Below are positions 43,696 to 52,601 of a stretch of DNA of 64,000 nt, in pieces. A model generated the notes under the pieces. That model made no database searches. It worked only from the letters and a program-made list of their open reading frames with translations, and was not told where the DNA came from. Both the position numbers and the translations under genes were made by a program. Positions within the stretch are counted from its first letter, which is position 1. Every line of letters begins with the position of its first letter. Source of the DNA: a bacterium (GTDB taxonomy: Bacteria > Pseudomonadota > Alphaproteobacteria > SP197). The stretch lies in NCBI GenBank assembly GCA_028821455.1, contig JAPPGE010000014.1:1-64000 (forward strand), read 5' to 3'.

Positions 43696-44588
43696 GTCGG
43701 CTTCTCTCGGGCCCGATCGACACCGAGCGCCTTGCCGAGGGCATCGGCCGTCAGGTTGATACCGACGATCAACGTTGAAAGCGCAAAGCATGGCCAAAGC
43801 ACCGACCACGGTGCGATGGCCAACAAACTGCGCTCGCTGGCGATCATCAACCCCCAGTCCGGTGTCGGTGGCGCCGCGCCGAAGCCGAGGAACGACAGTG
43901 ACGAGAACGCCAGCAACATCCAACTCCACTGCATGGCGCCCTCGACCAACAGTATATCCGCAACGTTGGGAAAGACTTCACGCGTCACGACTGCCCACAG
44001 GCTTTCGCCGCGCGCCCTGGCCGCGGTAACGAAGTCGCGGGCCGAAACCTGGAGCGCGGCGGCCCGGCTGATGCGAATGATGGAGATTCCGTAAAAGAAT
44101 CCCAATATTGGCACCACGATCCATGCCCCGCCCCCGATGATCGACACCATGAGCAACAGGAACAGCAGCCAGGGGATCGAGAGCATCGCGTCGACGAACC
44201 GCATGGCGATCTCATCGGTACGGCCGCCGATAACGCCCAGCAGTATCCCGACAAGGCCGCCCCAGGTGACAGCAATGGCGACGGCGCAAGCGGTGACCAT
44301 CATGGCAAGCTGACCACCGTAGATGACGCGGGTATAGACGTCGCGTCCCAGACTGTCCGTGCCCATCCAGTGCTCAAAGGACGGTGCCAGATTGATCGTG
44401 TCGGCGTTCGGCGTTGCCGGATCGTAGCTGGTCAACAGCGGTGCGGCGATTGCCACAACCACATTGAACAAGGTGAGACCCAAGCCGATCGCGCCTGACG
44501 GCCGCGACACCATGCGGCGCAAAACTGGCCAAAACCCTGAAACGGCCGAACCTGATCTGGGACGCACGTTGACGGATGCGATTGTCAC
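43692..44588 (-). CDS. Peptide/dipeptide ABC transporter permease (DppC-type), system 1
   Basis: 298 residues with about six TM segments. The N-terminal OppC_N-like segment GAIGLGLTLFNVVVAIAAPL is followed by the LGTD-type loop WMGTDSLGRDVYTRVIYG. The EAA-like loop is VTAARARGESLWAVVTREV. It overlaps the genes on both sides by 4 bp, so it is one operon with translational coupling. Confidence 0.94.
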   Translation of the reverse strand: MTIASVNVRPRSGSAVSGFWPVLRRMVSRPSGAIGLGLTLFNVVVAIAAPLLTSYDPATPNADTINLAPSFEHWMGTDSLGRDVYTRVIYGGQLAMMVTACAVAIAVTWGGLVGILLGVIGGRTDEIAMRFVDAMLSIPWLLFLLLMVSIIGGGAWIVVPILGFFYGISIIRISRAAALQVSARDFVTAARARGESLWAVVTREVFPNVADILLVEGAMQWSWMLLAFSSLSFLGFGAAPPTPDWGLMIASERSLLAIAPWSVLWPCFALSTLIVGINLTADALGKALGVDRAREKPT

Positions 44589-45541
44589 CGCGTTTCCTTC
44601 GCGGTCCGGATCCTGGGGTCGAGGATCACCATCGCGATATCGGCCAGCAGATTGGCGACGATGTAGATCATCGCAAAGATCAGCGCGATTGCCTGAACAA
44701 GCGGCAAGTCGCGATCATAGATGGCCTGCAGCATCAGATTTCCGACACCCGGGTAATTGAACACCTGCTCGATGATGACAACGCCGCCCAACAGCCACGC
44801 GATCGTCAGTGCGATGACGTTGACGGCCGGTATCAGTGCCGATGGCGCGAGGTGTCGCCAGAACAACTGGCGAGGCGGAACGCCCTTGAGCCGCGCCATC
44901 TGGATAAAGTCGGACGTCATGACCTCGATGACGGAAGCGCGGGTCATGCGCAGAATATGCGCCGTCATGACAAAGGCGAGAACCACCACCGGAAGGATGA
45001 TGTTGGGCAGGAGATCCGCAATCGAGGCGGTAGGCGGCACGATGGTGACCGCCGGGAACCAGTTGAGCGATATGGCAAAGACAAACATCAGGACCGACGC
45101 TGTGACGAACTCGGGAATTGTCATCGCCAGCATGGCGACGGTCGAGACGACGAGATCTGCCGGTTTGTCGCGGCGTACTCCAGCCCAGAATCCGAACACC
45201 AGCGCCAGCGGTATGCCGATGGCCGCGGCGGCGCTGGCGAGCAAGACCGTGTTGCGGAAACGTTCGGCCAGCAAGTCCGAAATCGGGCGTCGCTTCTTGA
45301 GGGATGTGCCGAGGTCGCCCTGGAACGCGCCGGATATCCACAAAGCGTAGCGTTCGATGGCTGGATTCTTCAGGCCCTGTTCTTCAATGCAGCGTTCAAG
45401 CCGCGGGCCCTGCGCATAGCGCTGGAAGAAGGCCGTGCAGACATCTCCGGGCAGGGCTTCCACCGAAACGAACACCACGCCGGAGACAAAGACAATGGTA
45501 AACGCGGCGAATCCGAAACGCCGAAGAATGGTCCTGAGCAT
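44585..45541 (-). CDS. Peptide/dipeptide ABC transporter permease (DppB-type), system 1
   Basis: 318 residues. N-terminal TM FGFAAFTIVFVSGVVFVSVE, followed by VEALPGD and the coupling loop FIQMARLKGVPPRQLFWRHL, then PGVGNLMLQAIYDRDLPLVQ. It overlaps the downstream permease by 4 bp and lies 75 bp after the binding-protein gene, whose gap holds a GC-rich hairpin-prone stretch. Confidence 0.94.
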   Translation of the reverse strand: MLRTILRRFGFAAFTIVFVSGVVFVSVEALPGDVCTAFFQRYAQGPRLERCIEEQGLKNPAIERYALWISGAFQGDLGTSLKKRRPISDLLAERFRNTVLLASAAAAIGIPLALVFGFWAGVRRDKPADLVVSTVAMLAMTIPEFVTASVLMFVFAISLNWFPAVTIVPPTASIADLLPNIILPVVVLAFVMTAHILRMTRASVIEVMTSDFIQMARLKGVPPRQLFWRHLAPSALIPAVNVIALTIAWLLGGVVIIEQVFNYPGVGNLMLQAIYDRDLPLVQAIALIFAMIYIVANLLADIAMVILDPRIRTAKETR

Positions 45542-45616
45542 GGCCTGACCGGAGCAAGCGCTGCATGCGAAGCCGGCCCACCCCGGGACGGGGCGGGGCG
45601 GCTTCGGACTTGCAAC

Positions 45617-47182
45617 TTACTCGGATTTTTCGATGTTCTGGAAACGAACCGCGTACTTGGCGACTTCTTCAATGCCGGAGACGTCCGAGGACATCACCCG
45701 TATCGCGCTCTGGTGGAACGGAATGAGTGTGCCGCCCTGCTCCCAAAGCAACATCTGGACGTCACCGTAGAGTTCCTTGCGCCGATCGAAGTCCAGCTCT
45801 TGGCGCGCCGCGTCAAGCGCCGCGTCAAACTCCGCGCTTTTCCAATGGGTCTCGTTCCACGGCGCGGTACTGCGGTACGCTTCGTTCAGGATCTGATCCG
45901 CCGGCCGTTCGGACCACCCCGTCGCAAAGAAGGGCTCAACCGCCCAAACCTCGTCCCAGTACCCGTCGGCCGGGACGATAACGAGTTCGATGTCAACGCC
46001 GATCTCCTTCATCTGCGCCTGGTAAACCTCGGCCATTTGCATGGCGCCCTCGGAGACGGGGGATACGAACAATTCGATCGTCGGAAGCTCACTCCCGTAC
46101 TCTTCTGACAGCAACCTCTGAGCTTCGGCCGGGTTCGGCCCGCAGTCGATGTCGGTGCGGTACTGATCGCCGGTCCAAACCGGGTGATCGCACGTCACGG
46201 CGAAGGCGCCTGCACCGGCTACCAGCTTGCCCATGGCCTCGCGATCGACACCGATACGCAGGGCCTTTCGCAGAACGGGGTTATCGTACGGCGGCGTGTC
46301 GGTGCGCATGGCGAGCCCCGTCCAACCGCCGCTCGGAACCGACTGCACCACGAAGTCGTCGCTTCCTTCAAACAGCTGGCGCTGTTGACCGGTGACCCCG
46401 AAGACGATGTCGATTTGACCGGCTTGGAGCGCGGCGACGCGGGCCTGCTGGTCCGGGATCGCGATGATCTCCATGGCTTCGACCTTCGCGGGGCCCTCCC
46501 AGTAGTCATCGTACCGCTCAAGCGTCGTCGTCCCCAACGCATCAAGTGTCACCAACTTGAACGGACCCGTACCGATACCGGTCTCGCAGACCGAGTCCAG
46601 ATCGTTGTTGCAGGTGTCCGCATCGAGGATCCGCATCCGGTAATCCCTCAGCAACAGCGGAAAGTCTGCGTGACCTGATGACAACGTGACGACGACTGTC
46701 ATGTCGTCGACCGCCTCGACGCTCTCGATCAGCGCGAGTCCGTCCCTGAGCGGGCTGTCGATCACCTCTGACTGCGTGCGCAACAGCGAGAACACCACGT
46801 CATCGGCCGTAAAGTCGTTGCCGTTGTGGAACGTGACACCGTCGCGCAGCTTGAATGTCCAGACCGCGGCGTCTGGCGACGCAGACCACTCAGTGGCGAG
46901 ATCCGGCACGATCAGACCGTCGGCATCTTCGCGGACAAGGCGCGAATAGACGGTAATGGCGATCTCGGCGAAGCGGTTGGTCGATACGGGATCGACGGAG
47001 TCCGCGCCACCTGATTCGACGATGTGCGCGACGCGCAGGGTCTGGGCCTGGGCGGGCTGCACGGCAGCAACAACCGCGGCAACACCGAATGCACCGAGCA
47101 AACAACCAACGTGACGGCGCCAGGGCTTTCCCCCCTTGGGCGTCGCAGCCGTATCTTTTGCAAAGGATTTTCTTGCTGACAT
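45617..47182 (-). CDS. Peptide/dipeptide ABC transporter, substrate-binding protein (DppA-type), system 1
   Basis: 521 residues from the ATG at 47182. Long N-terminal region with a signal segment (VGCLLGAFGVAAVVAAVQPA-QAQ), possibly Sec or Tat-like. The SBP_bac_5 core has LRDGVTFHNGNDFTADDVVF, YWEGPAKVEAMEIIAIPDQQ and VRKALRIGVDREAM-like PVLRKALRIGVDREAMGKLV. The ligand could be a peptide, amine or glycoside. First gene of the operon. Confidence 0.93.
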   Translation of the reverse strand: MSARKSFAKDTAATPKGGKPWRRHVGCLLGAFGVAAVVAAVQPAQAQTLRVAHIVESGGADSVDPVSTNRFAEIAITVYSRLVREDADGLIVPDLATEWSASPDAAVWTFKLRDGVTFHNGNDFTADDVVFSLLRTQSEVIDSPLRDGLALIESVEAVDDMTVVVTLSSGHADFPLLLRDYRMRILDADTCNNDLDSVCETGIGTGPFKLVTLDALGTTTLERYDDYWEGPAKVEAMEIIAIPDQQARVAALQAGQIDIVFGVTGQQRQLFEGSDDFVVQSVPSGGWTGLAMRTDTPPYDNPVLRKALRIGVDREAMGKLVAGAGAFAVTCDHPVWTGDQYRTDIDCGPNPAEAQRLLSEEYGSELPTIELFVSPVSEGAMQMAEVYQAQMKEIGVDIELVIVPADGYWDEVWAVEPFFATGWSERPADQILNEAYRSTAPWNETHWKSAEFDAALDAARQELDFDRRKELYGDVQMLLWEQGGTLIPFHQSAIRVMSSDVSGIEEVAKYAVRFQNIEKSE

Positions 47183-47414
47183 GGCGATTGCCTTCCTGTT
47201 GGGGTGGGAGTTGGTCCTCCACCAACTCCGTCCGTCAGCGTAGGTCGCTCCTCGAGGCGGGTCAATTTCCTCAACTGTCCGCTCAGTTTGAACATTTGTG
47301 TCAGAAGGACGACATTTTTGCTCCCAGGACACGTCGCTCCCGCTGATGAGCGATCGGCTCGGCATAAGGCCAAACCGCCGCAACAATCGGAGCAGGAGAA
47401 CGCCGCGCGGCGCG

Positions 47415-48182
47415 TTACCAGGTGATCAGATCTGACGGAAGATGGAACGTCTGGTTGGTGTAAACAATGGCACGCGATTCGCCGACATAGTCAATGCGGG
47501 TAACGGCCGTGTTGAGAATGGCCCAGTTGGCAAACCAATGGCTTGCGTAGTCGGCGGGACGCCGCACCGCACCGGTCAACGCGTTGACGATCTGGTCGAT
47601 CGTGTCGCCGTGGGACACGAGCGCGATGCAATCATCGGTCCCACCGTGCCGCTCTTCGAAGGCCGGCATGATCGTCTTTGCCCGCTCGAGGAACATGTCC
47701 TCGGTCTCGACCGGACGGTTGTACCATCCGGTCGGGTCAACATGGTCCGGCAGTTGCAGGTCGGGGAATCGCTCTGCGAAGTAGTCCCTGCCAGGGCCTG
47801 GTATGCCGACGAGGTTGCCATTTTCGTCGTAGTCGCATACGCCGCCGTATTCGAACAGATCAGGGTACGCGATCAACGGCAGCCCGCAGGCCTCGGCAAC
47901 ATGCTGGGCCGTTTGAATGGAACGAAGCATCAGGCTGCAGTAGACATGGGTGATCCCAAATCCAACGGGTACGCGTTCCTCGTCGGGCAGCCACGGGGCG
48001 CGTACAGGTTCGCCCTCCGGGTGCGCCAGATGCTCACCCAACAGTCTTGCCTGTCGATGTCCCGCTTCGGTGAGCTCCGGGTCCGGCCAATGGTGTTCGG
48101 GCCCCCGGCTGGGATCACCGATATTGTCGAGGTAGTTGACGTTGCCGGCGGACTGCCCGTGGCGAATGAGGTAGACTCTCAT
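47415..48182 (-). CDS. Histidine-phosphatase-superfamily protein (phosphoglycerate-mutase-like)
   Basis: 255 residues from the ATG at 48182. MRVYLIRHGQSAGNVNYLDN carries the RHG catalytic His; then LTEAGHRQARLLGEHL, a second Arg/Glu region (YCSLMLRSIQTAQHVAEACG), and the second His in ALVSHGDTIDQIVNALTG. It is upstream of, and in the same direction as, the ABC operon 1, 232 bp away, and may be co-regulated. The substrate phosphate ester is unknown. Confidence 0.9.
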   Translation of the reverse strand: MRVYLIRHGQSAGNVNYLDNIGDPSRGPEHHWPDPELTEAGHRQARLLGEHLAHPEGEPVRAPWLPDEERVPVGFGITHVYCSLMLRSIQTAQHVAEACGLPLIAYPDLFEYGGVCDYDENGNLVGIPGPGRDYFAERFPDLQLPDHVDPTGWYNRPVETEDMFLERAKTIMPAFEERHGGTDDCIALVSHGDTIDQIVNALTGAVRRPADYASHWFANWAILNTAVTRIDYVGESRAIVYTNQTFHLPSDLITW

Positions 48183-48422
48183 GATGCTCCCAATCCCATC
48201 GAAGACGGATCCGTCGACCCGCTTCAAACCGGCCAGTCTGTCCGGTCACCTCTGTTCATCCATCTGCCGGCACCGCGTATCCGGCGCGATGATGTTGCCT
48301 CACCGATTTGGCGTCTGTCGCCCGGTCTGAGCGCCACGACGTTGCCTCAGGGATGAACAAGCCCAGACCGAATTGTGCATACCGACCTATTGATGCCATC
48401 AGGAATTCTCGGTAACCTGTTG

Positions 48423-48689
48423 TTATCGAATAAACAACAGCAGGCGAAGAGTCGTTCCCTCTGACAACGCAGTGTATCCGGGCAACGTTCTCCTGTCCAA
48501 CCCCTCACGGCGCCAGGCCAGGGCGAAGCGGTGGAAGGCGCTGCGCCCTTTGGCACGGGTCTGGTGGAAGTCCGCCACGTGGATTGTGATGGCGGCATCG
48601 AGGTCGTCGAGGGAGTCGTGCGGGTGTTCGGCCGGGACTTGAGGGATGATGCCGGGTGCGGGATGGCCGCCCAGGGTGACGCTATTCAC
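48423..48689 (-). CDS. Hypothetical protein next to coupling-protein remnant
   Basis: 88 residues from a GTG that overlaps the preceding stop by 8 bp, so it is translationally coupled to the coupling-protein fragment. It has Asp/Glu-rich SLDDLDAAITIHVADFHQTR followed by AFHRFALAWRREGLDRRTLP. Not recognised; probably a relic of the same transfer operon. Confidence 0.45.
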   Translation of the reverse strand: MNSVTLGGHPAPGIIPQVPAEHPHDSLDDLDAAITIHVADFHQTRAKGRSAFHRFALAWRREGLDRRTLPGYTALSEGTTLRLLLFIR

Positions 48690-48930
48690 GGGCCTTCTCC
48701 TTCCTGATGACGAAGGGGTTGGGATCGGCGAGGTGGCGGCTGTCGCTTCGGTTCCAGTAACGGGCGTGGCGGAGGTGGAGGGCATGGCGCGGGGCGGCCT
48801 CGCCGGCGGTGACGACGTACTGCTCGTCCGGGCCCATGGTCATCAGCTGATCGGGAGTGACAATGCGCTCGCGCACCGTGACAGTTGAGATACCGTGACG
48901 CGCGCCTTCGAACGCCCAACACCGGGTTGT
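48682..48930 (-). pseudogene. C-terminal remnant of a TraD/VirD4-like coupling protein
   Basis: RERIVTPDQLMTMGPDEQYV followed by RHALHLRHARYWNRSDSRHL matches the end of type IV coupling proteins (x-TPDEIM-x-M-x-x-D-x-Q-x-V ... R-Y). Only about 70 codons remain, without the ATPase motifs. It is the only coupling-protein sequence in the window. The call is by pattern and moderate. Confidence 0.45.
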
Positions 48931-49093
48931 CACGAGTCCGCGTCCGCGCATCGGTGTTGACCACGCTTTGATCGCGCGAATTCAGAATCGAAAAACCCCC
49001 GATGACGTTGGTGCTTTTCGGGGCTTCCTCATGTCGACCCATCTGCGCGTTGTCGGATTGATGGGTTGATCTTCCGAATGTATGGACGGTGGC

Positions 49094-49294
49094 ATGAACG
49101 AGTACAGGCATGCAGCCCAGCCGCCCGATATCCCGGGGCGCCCGAAAGACTGGCGCGATCAGATCAGGGCTGACCTGGCAGCCCAGGTCGAAGCCGGAGG
49201 TACACTTTACGGTGTCCGTTCGGACGGTGCCTACATTGCACGCACCAAGCACGGGGACCGGGTGCTCCTTCCGCCTGAGCGGAAGCCCTCCTGA
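49094..49294 (+). CDS. Small antitoxin-like protein upstream of zeta-type kinase
   Basis: 66 residues from the ATG at 49094 (MNEYRHAAQPPDIPGRPKDW), ending HGDRVLLPPERKPS. It matches the pattern of short proteins paired with zeta-like kinases in alphaproteobacteria. The kinase gene starts at its stop. Intact. Confidence 0.6.
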   Translation: MNEYRHAAQPPDIPGRPKDWRDQIRADLAAQVEAGGTLYGVRSDGAYIARTKHGDRVLLPPERKPS

Positions 49295-49879
49295 CCCGGT
49301 CGGCGTCCGCGGCCAATCCGACCCTTCTCGTTGTTGCCGGCCCGAATGGATGCGGCAAGTCCAGCCTGACGCGCACGACCTGGTTTGATGGCGTTGACAT
49401 CATCGACGCGGATGAAATCGCGCGCGGCAAGATTGCCGGCGATCCCGGGCAGGCAGCGCGCGAAGCGCTGACCCGGCGACAGGATGCGCTTTCCGCCAGA
49501 CGGTCGCACCTCGTGGAGATCACGTCTGCCGGTTTCGGCAGTCTCCGCCACATGACGACTGCGCGGCGGGAAGGCTACAGGATCATCCTGCACTATGTGT
49601 CGCTTGATTCGCCGGACCGGGCGCTCGACCGTATCCGCAAACCGGGTGGCGCTTGGCGGTCACGATGTCCCGGAAGCGGATGTCCGGCGGCGGTTTGCAC
49701 GCTCGCGCGCCAATCTCCCGGCGGCCATCGCGCAAACGGAGATGGCTCTGCTCTACGACAACTCCGATCCCGACTGGCCGCACCGGGAGGTCGCCATCCT
49801 GAAGGACGGTGTCTGGTGGCTGGCCGGATCCGTTCCCGGCTGGGCGAACGGGGCTTTCGTTCAGCCGCATCGTCGTTGA
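49292..49879 (+). pseudogene. Zeta-type toxin kinase with +1 frameshift
   Basis: The frame TLLVVAGPNGCGKSSLTRTT has a Walker A (GPNGCGKS), then DIIDADEIARG and RSHLVEITSAGFGSLRHM. At about 49640 an extra A in CGCAAACCGG shifts the frame; the rest (VALGGHDVPEADVRRRFARS, LYDNSDPDWPHREVAILKDG) continues in the next frame. No ATG/GTG start is visible; CTG at 49292 overlapping the antitoxin stop is the only candidate. Removing one A restores a 195-codon gene. Confidence 0.8.
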
Positions 49880-49891
49880 CGCTGGTGGTCC

Positions 49892-50125
49892 ATGAACGCA
49901 ACGAACGGAATGAAACCGGAACATCCCGGCGATGTCCTGTGCGACGAGCTGGATGAGCTTCGACTGTCGGCCAATGCGCTGTCGAAGGCGTTGGGCGTGC
50001 TGGTGATCCGGGTAACGATGATCCTGAATGACCAACGGGGCGTGAGCGCGGACACAGCACTGCGACCGGCGCGGTACTTCGGGACAATGCCGCAACCGAC
50101 CTCGTCCATGTCGAGACTGCCCTGA
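49892..50125 (+). CDS. HigA-like XRE antitoxin, C-terminus altered
   Basis: 77 residues. MKPEHPGDVLCDELDELRLS, then ANALSKALGVLVIRVTMILN and VSADTALRPARYFG are the HigA helix-turn-helix with its conserved ITxILN..R.vtADTALRLARyFG. After that the usual QFWLNLQ is missing and the sequence ends PTSSMSRLP, so the C-terminus is probably damaged. No toxin gene precedes it; the zeta-type remnant does. Confidence 0.65.
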   Translation: MNATNGMKPEHPGDVLCDELDELRLSANALSKALGVLVIRVTMILNDQRGVSADTALRPARYFGTMPQPTSSMSRLP

Positions 50126-50206
50126 GCCCGCGTGACGTGCAGGTCGAGCCAAATCGCGGGGAGATTGGTGCGATCGAGTGAACGCAGAAGAACTTCTGCC
50201 GCGGAC

Positions 50207-51835
50207 CTACTCTTCGGTTTCCCTCAACGCCTTCGACACGGTCTTGACCTTGGGCAGACGGGCGCGGTCTTCGATTGATTGCCAATACTCGGTTTCCGGT
50301 CTCATGTATCGAGCAAGAGGATCGCCGGGCACCGCGTAGTCCCAGATGGGCGGCTGGCCGATTTTGTGAGCGTGGCAGACAAGCATCCGCGCCCGTTGAG
50401 ATTCGAGGACGGCGGATTTCAGTGACTCGACATTCCAGCGCTCCTCAAGCTGAGCCTCGAAGCTCGCCAGGGTATCGTGATGATCAGATTCGCCAGCGAG
50501 GTTCAACTGCTCGTCTGGATCGGCATCGAGATCAAAGAGCATCGGGGGATTGCCGTGACTGTACCAGTACTTCCATCGATCCTCCCGGATCATCATGTTT
50601 GGTCCGGTGACGCCGTCGCAGAGCAGTTCCGAGACAACTCGATTCTCGGCCTCGAGGGGATTGCCAGCCAACAAGGGCGAAAGATCGCGACCATCCGGTG
50701 ATCCCACGAAGTTGTCCGCCCGGCCGCCCGCAACCGAGAAGAGCGTAGGCAACAGATCCAGCTGGGACACATGCAGGCCGATCCGGCTTGGCGCAGCCTC
50801 GCCAAGGGGGCCGCAAAACACGAGCGGGACCCGCACCGAAGGCTCGAAGAAGTTTCGTTTGTACCATTGTCCCCGCTCGCCCAGCATCTCGCCATGGTCA
50901 GCGGTCAGGATGACCAGGGTATCGTTGAGTTGACCTGTGCGTCGCAGTGCTTCGAGGAGCTCGCCAATCCTGGCATCCACGTCACTGATCATGCCGTAGT
51001 AGGCACGACGCGCGGCGACAATCTCCGCTTCAGTGACAGTTTCTCTTTTCCAGAATCCGGTGAACTCCAGCAGGGACTTCTCGACCGGGTGCATCGCCTC
51101 ATCATCAGGCCTCGGAATCTTGGGCAGGCCGACCTCTTCGTCACTGTAGAGATCCCAATAGGCCTGGGCGCACGTGAACGGATCGTGGGGTTGCGTAAAC
51201 GAGACGGTCAGGAAAAAGGGGCGCTGGTCGTCGTCGCGTGCGAAGTCGTAGATCTGGCGCACCGCGTGGAACTGGACTTCGTCGTCATAGTCGATCTGGA
51301 GGCTGCGTTCACACGGGCCGGCGTTGACCACTGCTCCGACAGCACCACCCCAGTCAGGAGGAAAGCCCAGTTGCGTGGCCAGCTGGGCATTCTCCGGCCA
51401 AATCGCCAGCGCAAGCTCCAGCCCGGCCGAGTAGATTTCGGTCGTAAGCCGGGTTTCGTAGCCGTGGAGCTGGTCGGGCCCTATGAAATGCATCTTGCCC
51501 GACAAGCAGGTGCGGTATCCCAGGAACCGGAGATAGTGAGCAATGGTCGGTACGGTAGCCGGTAGCTCCGAGGCATTGTCGTAAGCGCCGATATGCGAGC
51601 AAAGCTTCCCCGTGAGAAGGGAAAAACGCGATGGAGCGCAGAGAGGGGACACACAGTAGGCGCTGTCAAACGTTGAGCCCGCCGCAGCCAGGCGCTCCAT
51701 GTTCGGAGCCCTTACGACCGTATTGCCATACATTGGCAAGGCAGGTGCGGCCATTTGGTCAGCGACGATGAGGAGGATGTTCGGTCGACGCGCGTTGTCC
51801 GAATACAGTGGCTCGCCTGCCTGCGATCGCGTCAT
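50207..51835 (-). CDS. betC: Choline-sulfatase-type sulfatase
   Basis: 542 residues from the ATG at 51835 (strong Shine-Dalgarno AAGGGG; an ATG six codons upstream is the alternative). It has NILLIVADQMAAPALP (metal-binding Asp), the sulfatase signature SPLCAPSR whose Cys is converted to formylglycine, then SGKMHFIGPDQLHGYETRLT and LTADHGEMLGERGQWYKRNF. SGKMHF.GPDQLHG is typical of BetC. It hydrolyses choline-O-sulfate or a similar sulfate ester in the cytoplasm. It is divergent from the second dpp-type operon and may act on an imported substrate. Confidence 0.87.
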   Translation of the reverse strand: MTRSQAGEPLYSDNARRPNILLIVADQMAAPALPMYGNTVVRAPNMERLAAAGSTFDSAYCVSPLCAPSRFSLLTGKLCSHIGAYDNASELPATVPTIAHYLRFLGYRTCLSGKMHFIGPDQLHGYETRLTTEIYSAGLELALAIWPENAQLATQLGFPPDWGGAVGAVVNAGPCERSLQIDYDDEVQFHAVRQIYDFARDDDQRPFFLTVSFTQPHDPFTCAQAYWDLYSDEEVGLPKIPRPDDEAMHPVEKSLLEFTGFWKRETVTEAEIVAARRAYYGMISDVDARIGELLEALRRTGQLNDTLVILTADHGEMLGERGQWYKRNFFEPSVRVPLVFCGPLGEAAPSRIGLHVSQLDLLPTLFSVAGGRADNFVGSPDGRDLSPLLAGNPLEAENRVVSELLCDGVTGPNMMIREDRWKYWYSHGNPPMLFDLDADPDEQLNLAGESDHHDTLASFEAQLEERWNVESLKSAVLESQRARMLVCHAHKIGQPPIWDYAVPGDPLARYMRPETEYWQSIEDRARLPKVKTVSKALRETEE

Positions 51836-51845
51836 GTCTTCCCCT

Positions 51846-52190
51846 TCAGGCATTGGAGCCCGTCAGTCTTGAGGTGAATCCTTCCCGAATGATCAGCGGT
51901 TCACAGGCCACCTGTGCAAACGCCTCGCCCACCATCGGCTTGAACTGCTCTATGGAGAGGGTGTCGCATTCGAAATCGAGGGAGTTCAGATGCCAGCGAT
52001 CACAGAACTCCGGTGAGATCCCGGAGCTGAGATGATTGCGATGCCTGTTGCGCACAACGTGGTCCCTCCCGTGTTGGTGCACAGAGGCCGGAACACTCCG
52101 TGATGTTCGACGGTCCACGCCGAGTCCCATTGGACAAGGGGACCAGGTAGCTTCTGCCACGACGCGTTCGGGGCTTTGTGGCACCAGCCC
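51846..52190 (-). pseudogene. Degenerate gene upstream of betC
   Basis: The last about 50 codons before betC look coding (WHLNSLDFECDTLSIEQFKP, MVGEAFAQVACEPLIIREGF) and end at a stop that overlaps the first possible betC ATG, so it was once translationally coupled. Upstream the coding signal moves to another frame (WQKLPGPLVQWDSAWTVEHH), indicating frameshift decay. Family not recognised. Confidence 0.4.
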
Positions 52191-52601
52191 GCCGTCGATG
52201 TCGCGAAGGGGTCTCACAATGATCCAGTTTCTTTTCCGCGCCCCTGCGTTCTGAACGTGTTGCTCGCTCAAGGCTGCGCCGAAGGCCGGCAGTCTGCAAG
52301 CCCCTTGGCTCTCGTCCTCCCGGCGATGCGACTCTGCGCGTTGGATCCGCTGATCTGACAACAAGCGGACCCGTGAGGCATCGTTCTCCATGGGCAGAGT
52401 GACGAATGAGCCGTCGCCAGGCGAAACATGACAGTGGAATCAATCGCGCCGCTGAGCCACAATCTCGCTCTCCAGTTGCCCATGTCGGTTCGGCCCTACG
52501 CGCCGGATATCGCACCGGACGTCAGGCTGTTACTCTGGCAGTCGGAACTAGAGCCGAATCTGGTTGGGGTGAAGGACAACAACAAACGGAGGAGGCACCC
52601 A
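52191..52601. other. About 0.4 kb intergenic between betC region and dpp-type operon 2
   Basis: No convincing frame. Should contain the promoter of the second ABC operon; a Shine-Dalgarno GGAGGAGG lies 8 bp before the binding-protein ATG at 52602. Confidence 0.45.

Noticed and set aside
44576-46108. 510-codon plus-strand frame opposite the dpp permease/binding protein genes
   Set aside because: It is rich in His, Arg and Asp with no domain; it is the complement of recognised transporter genes.
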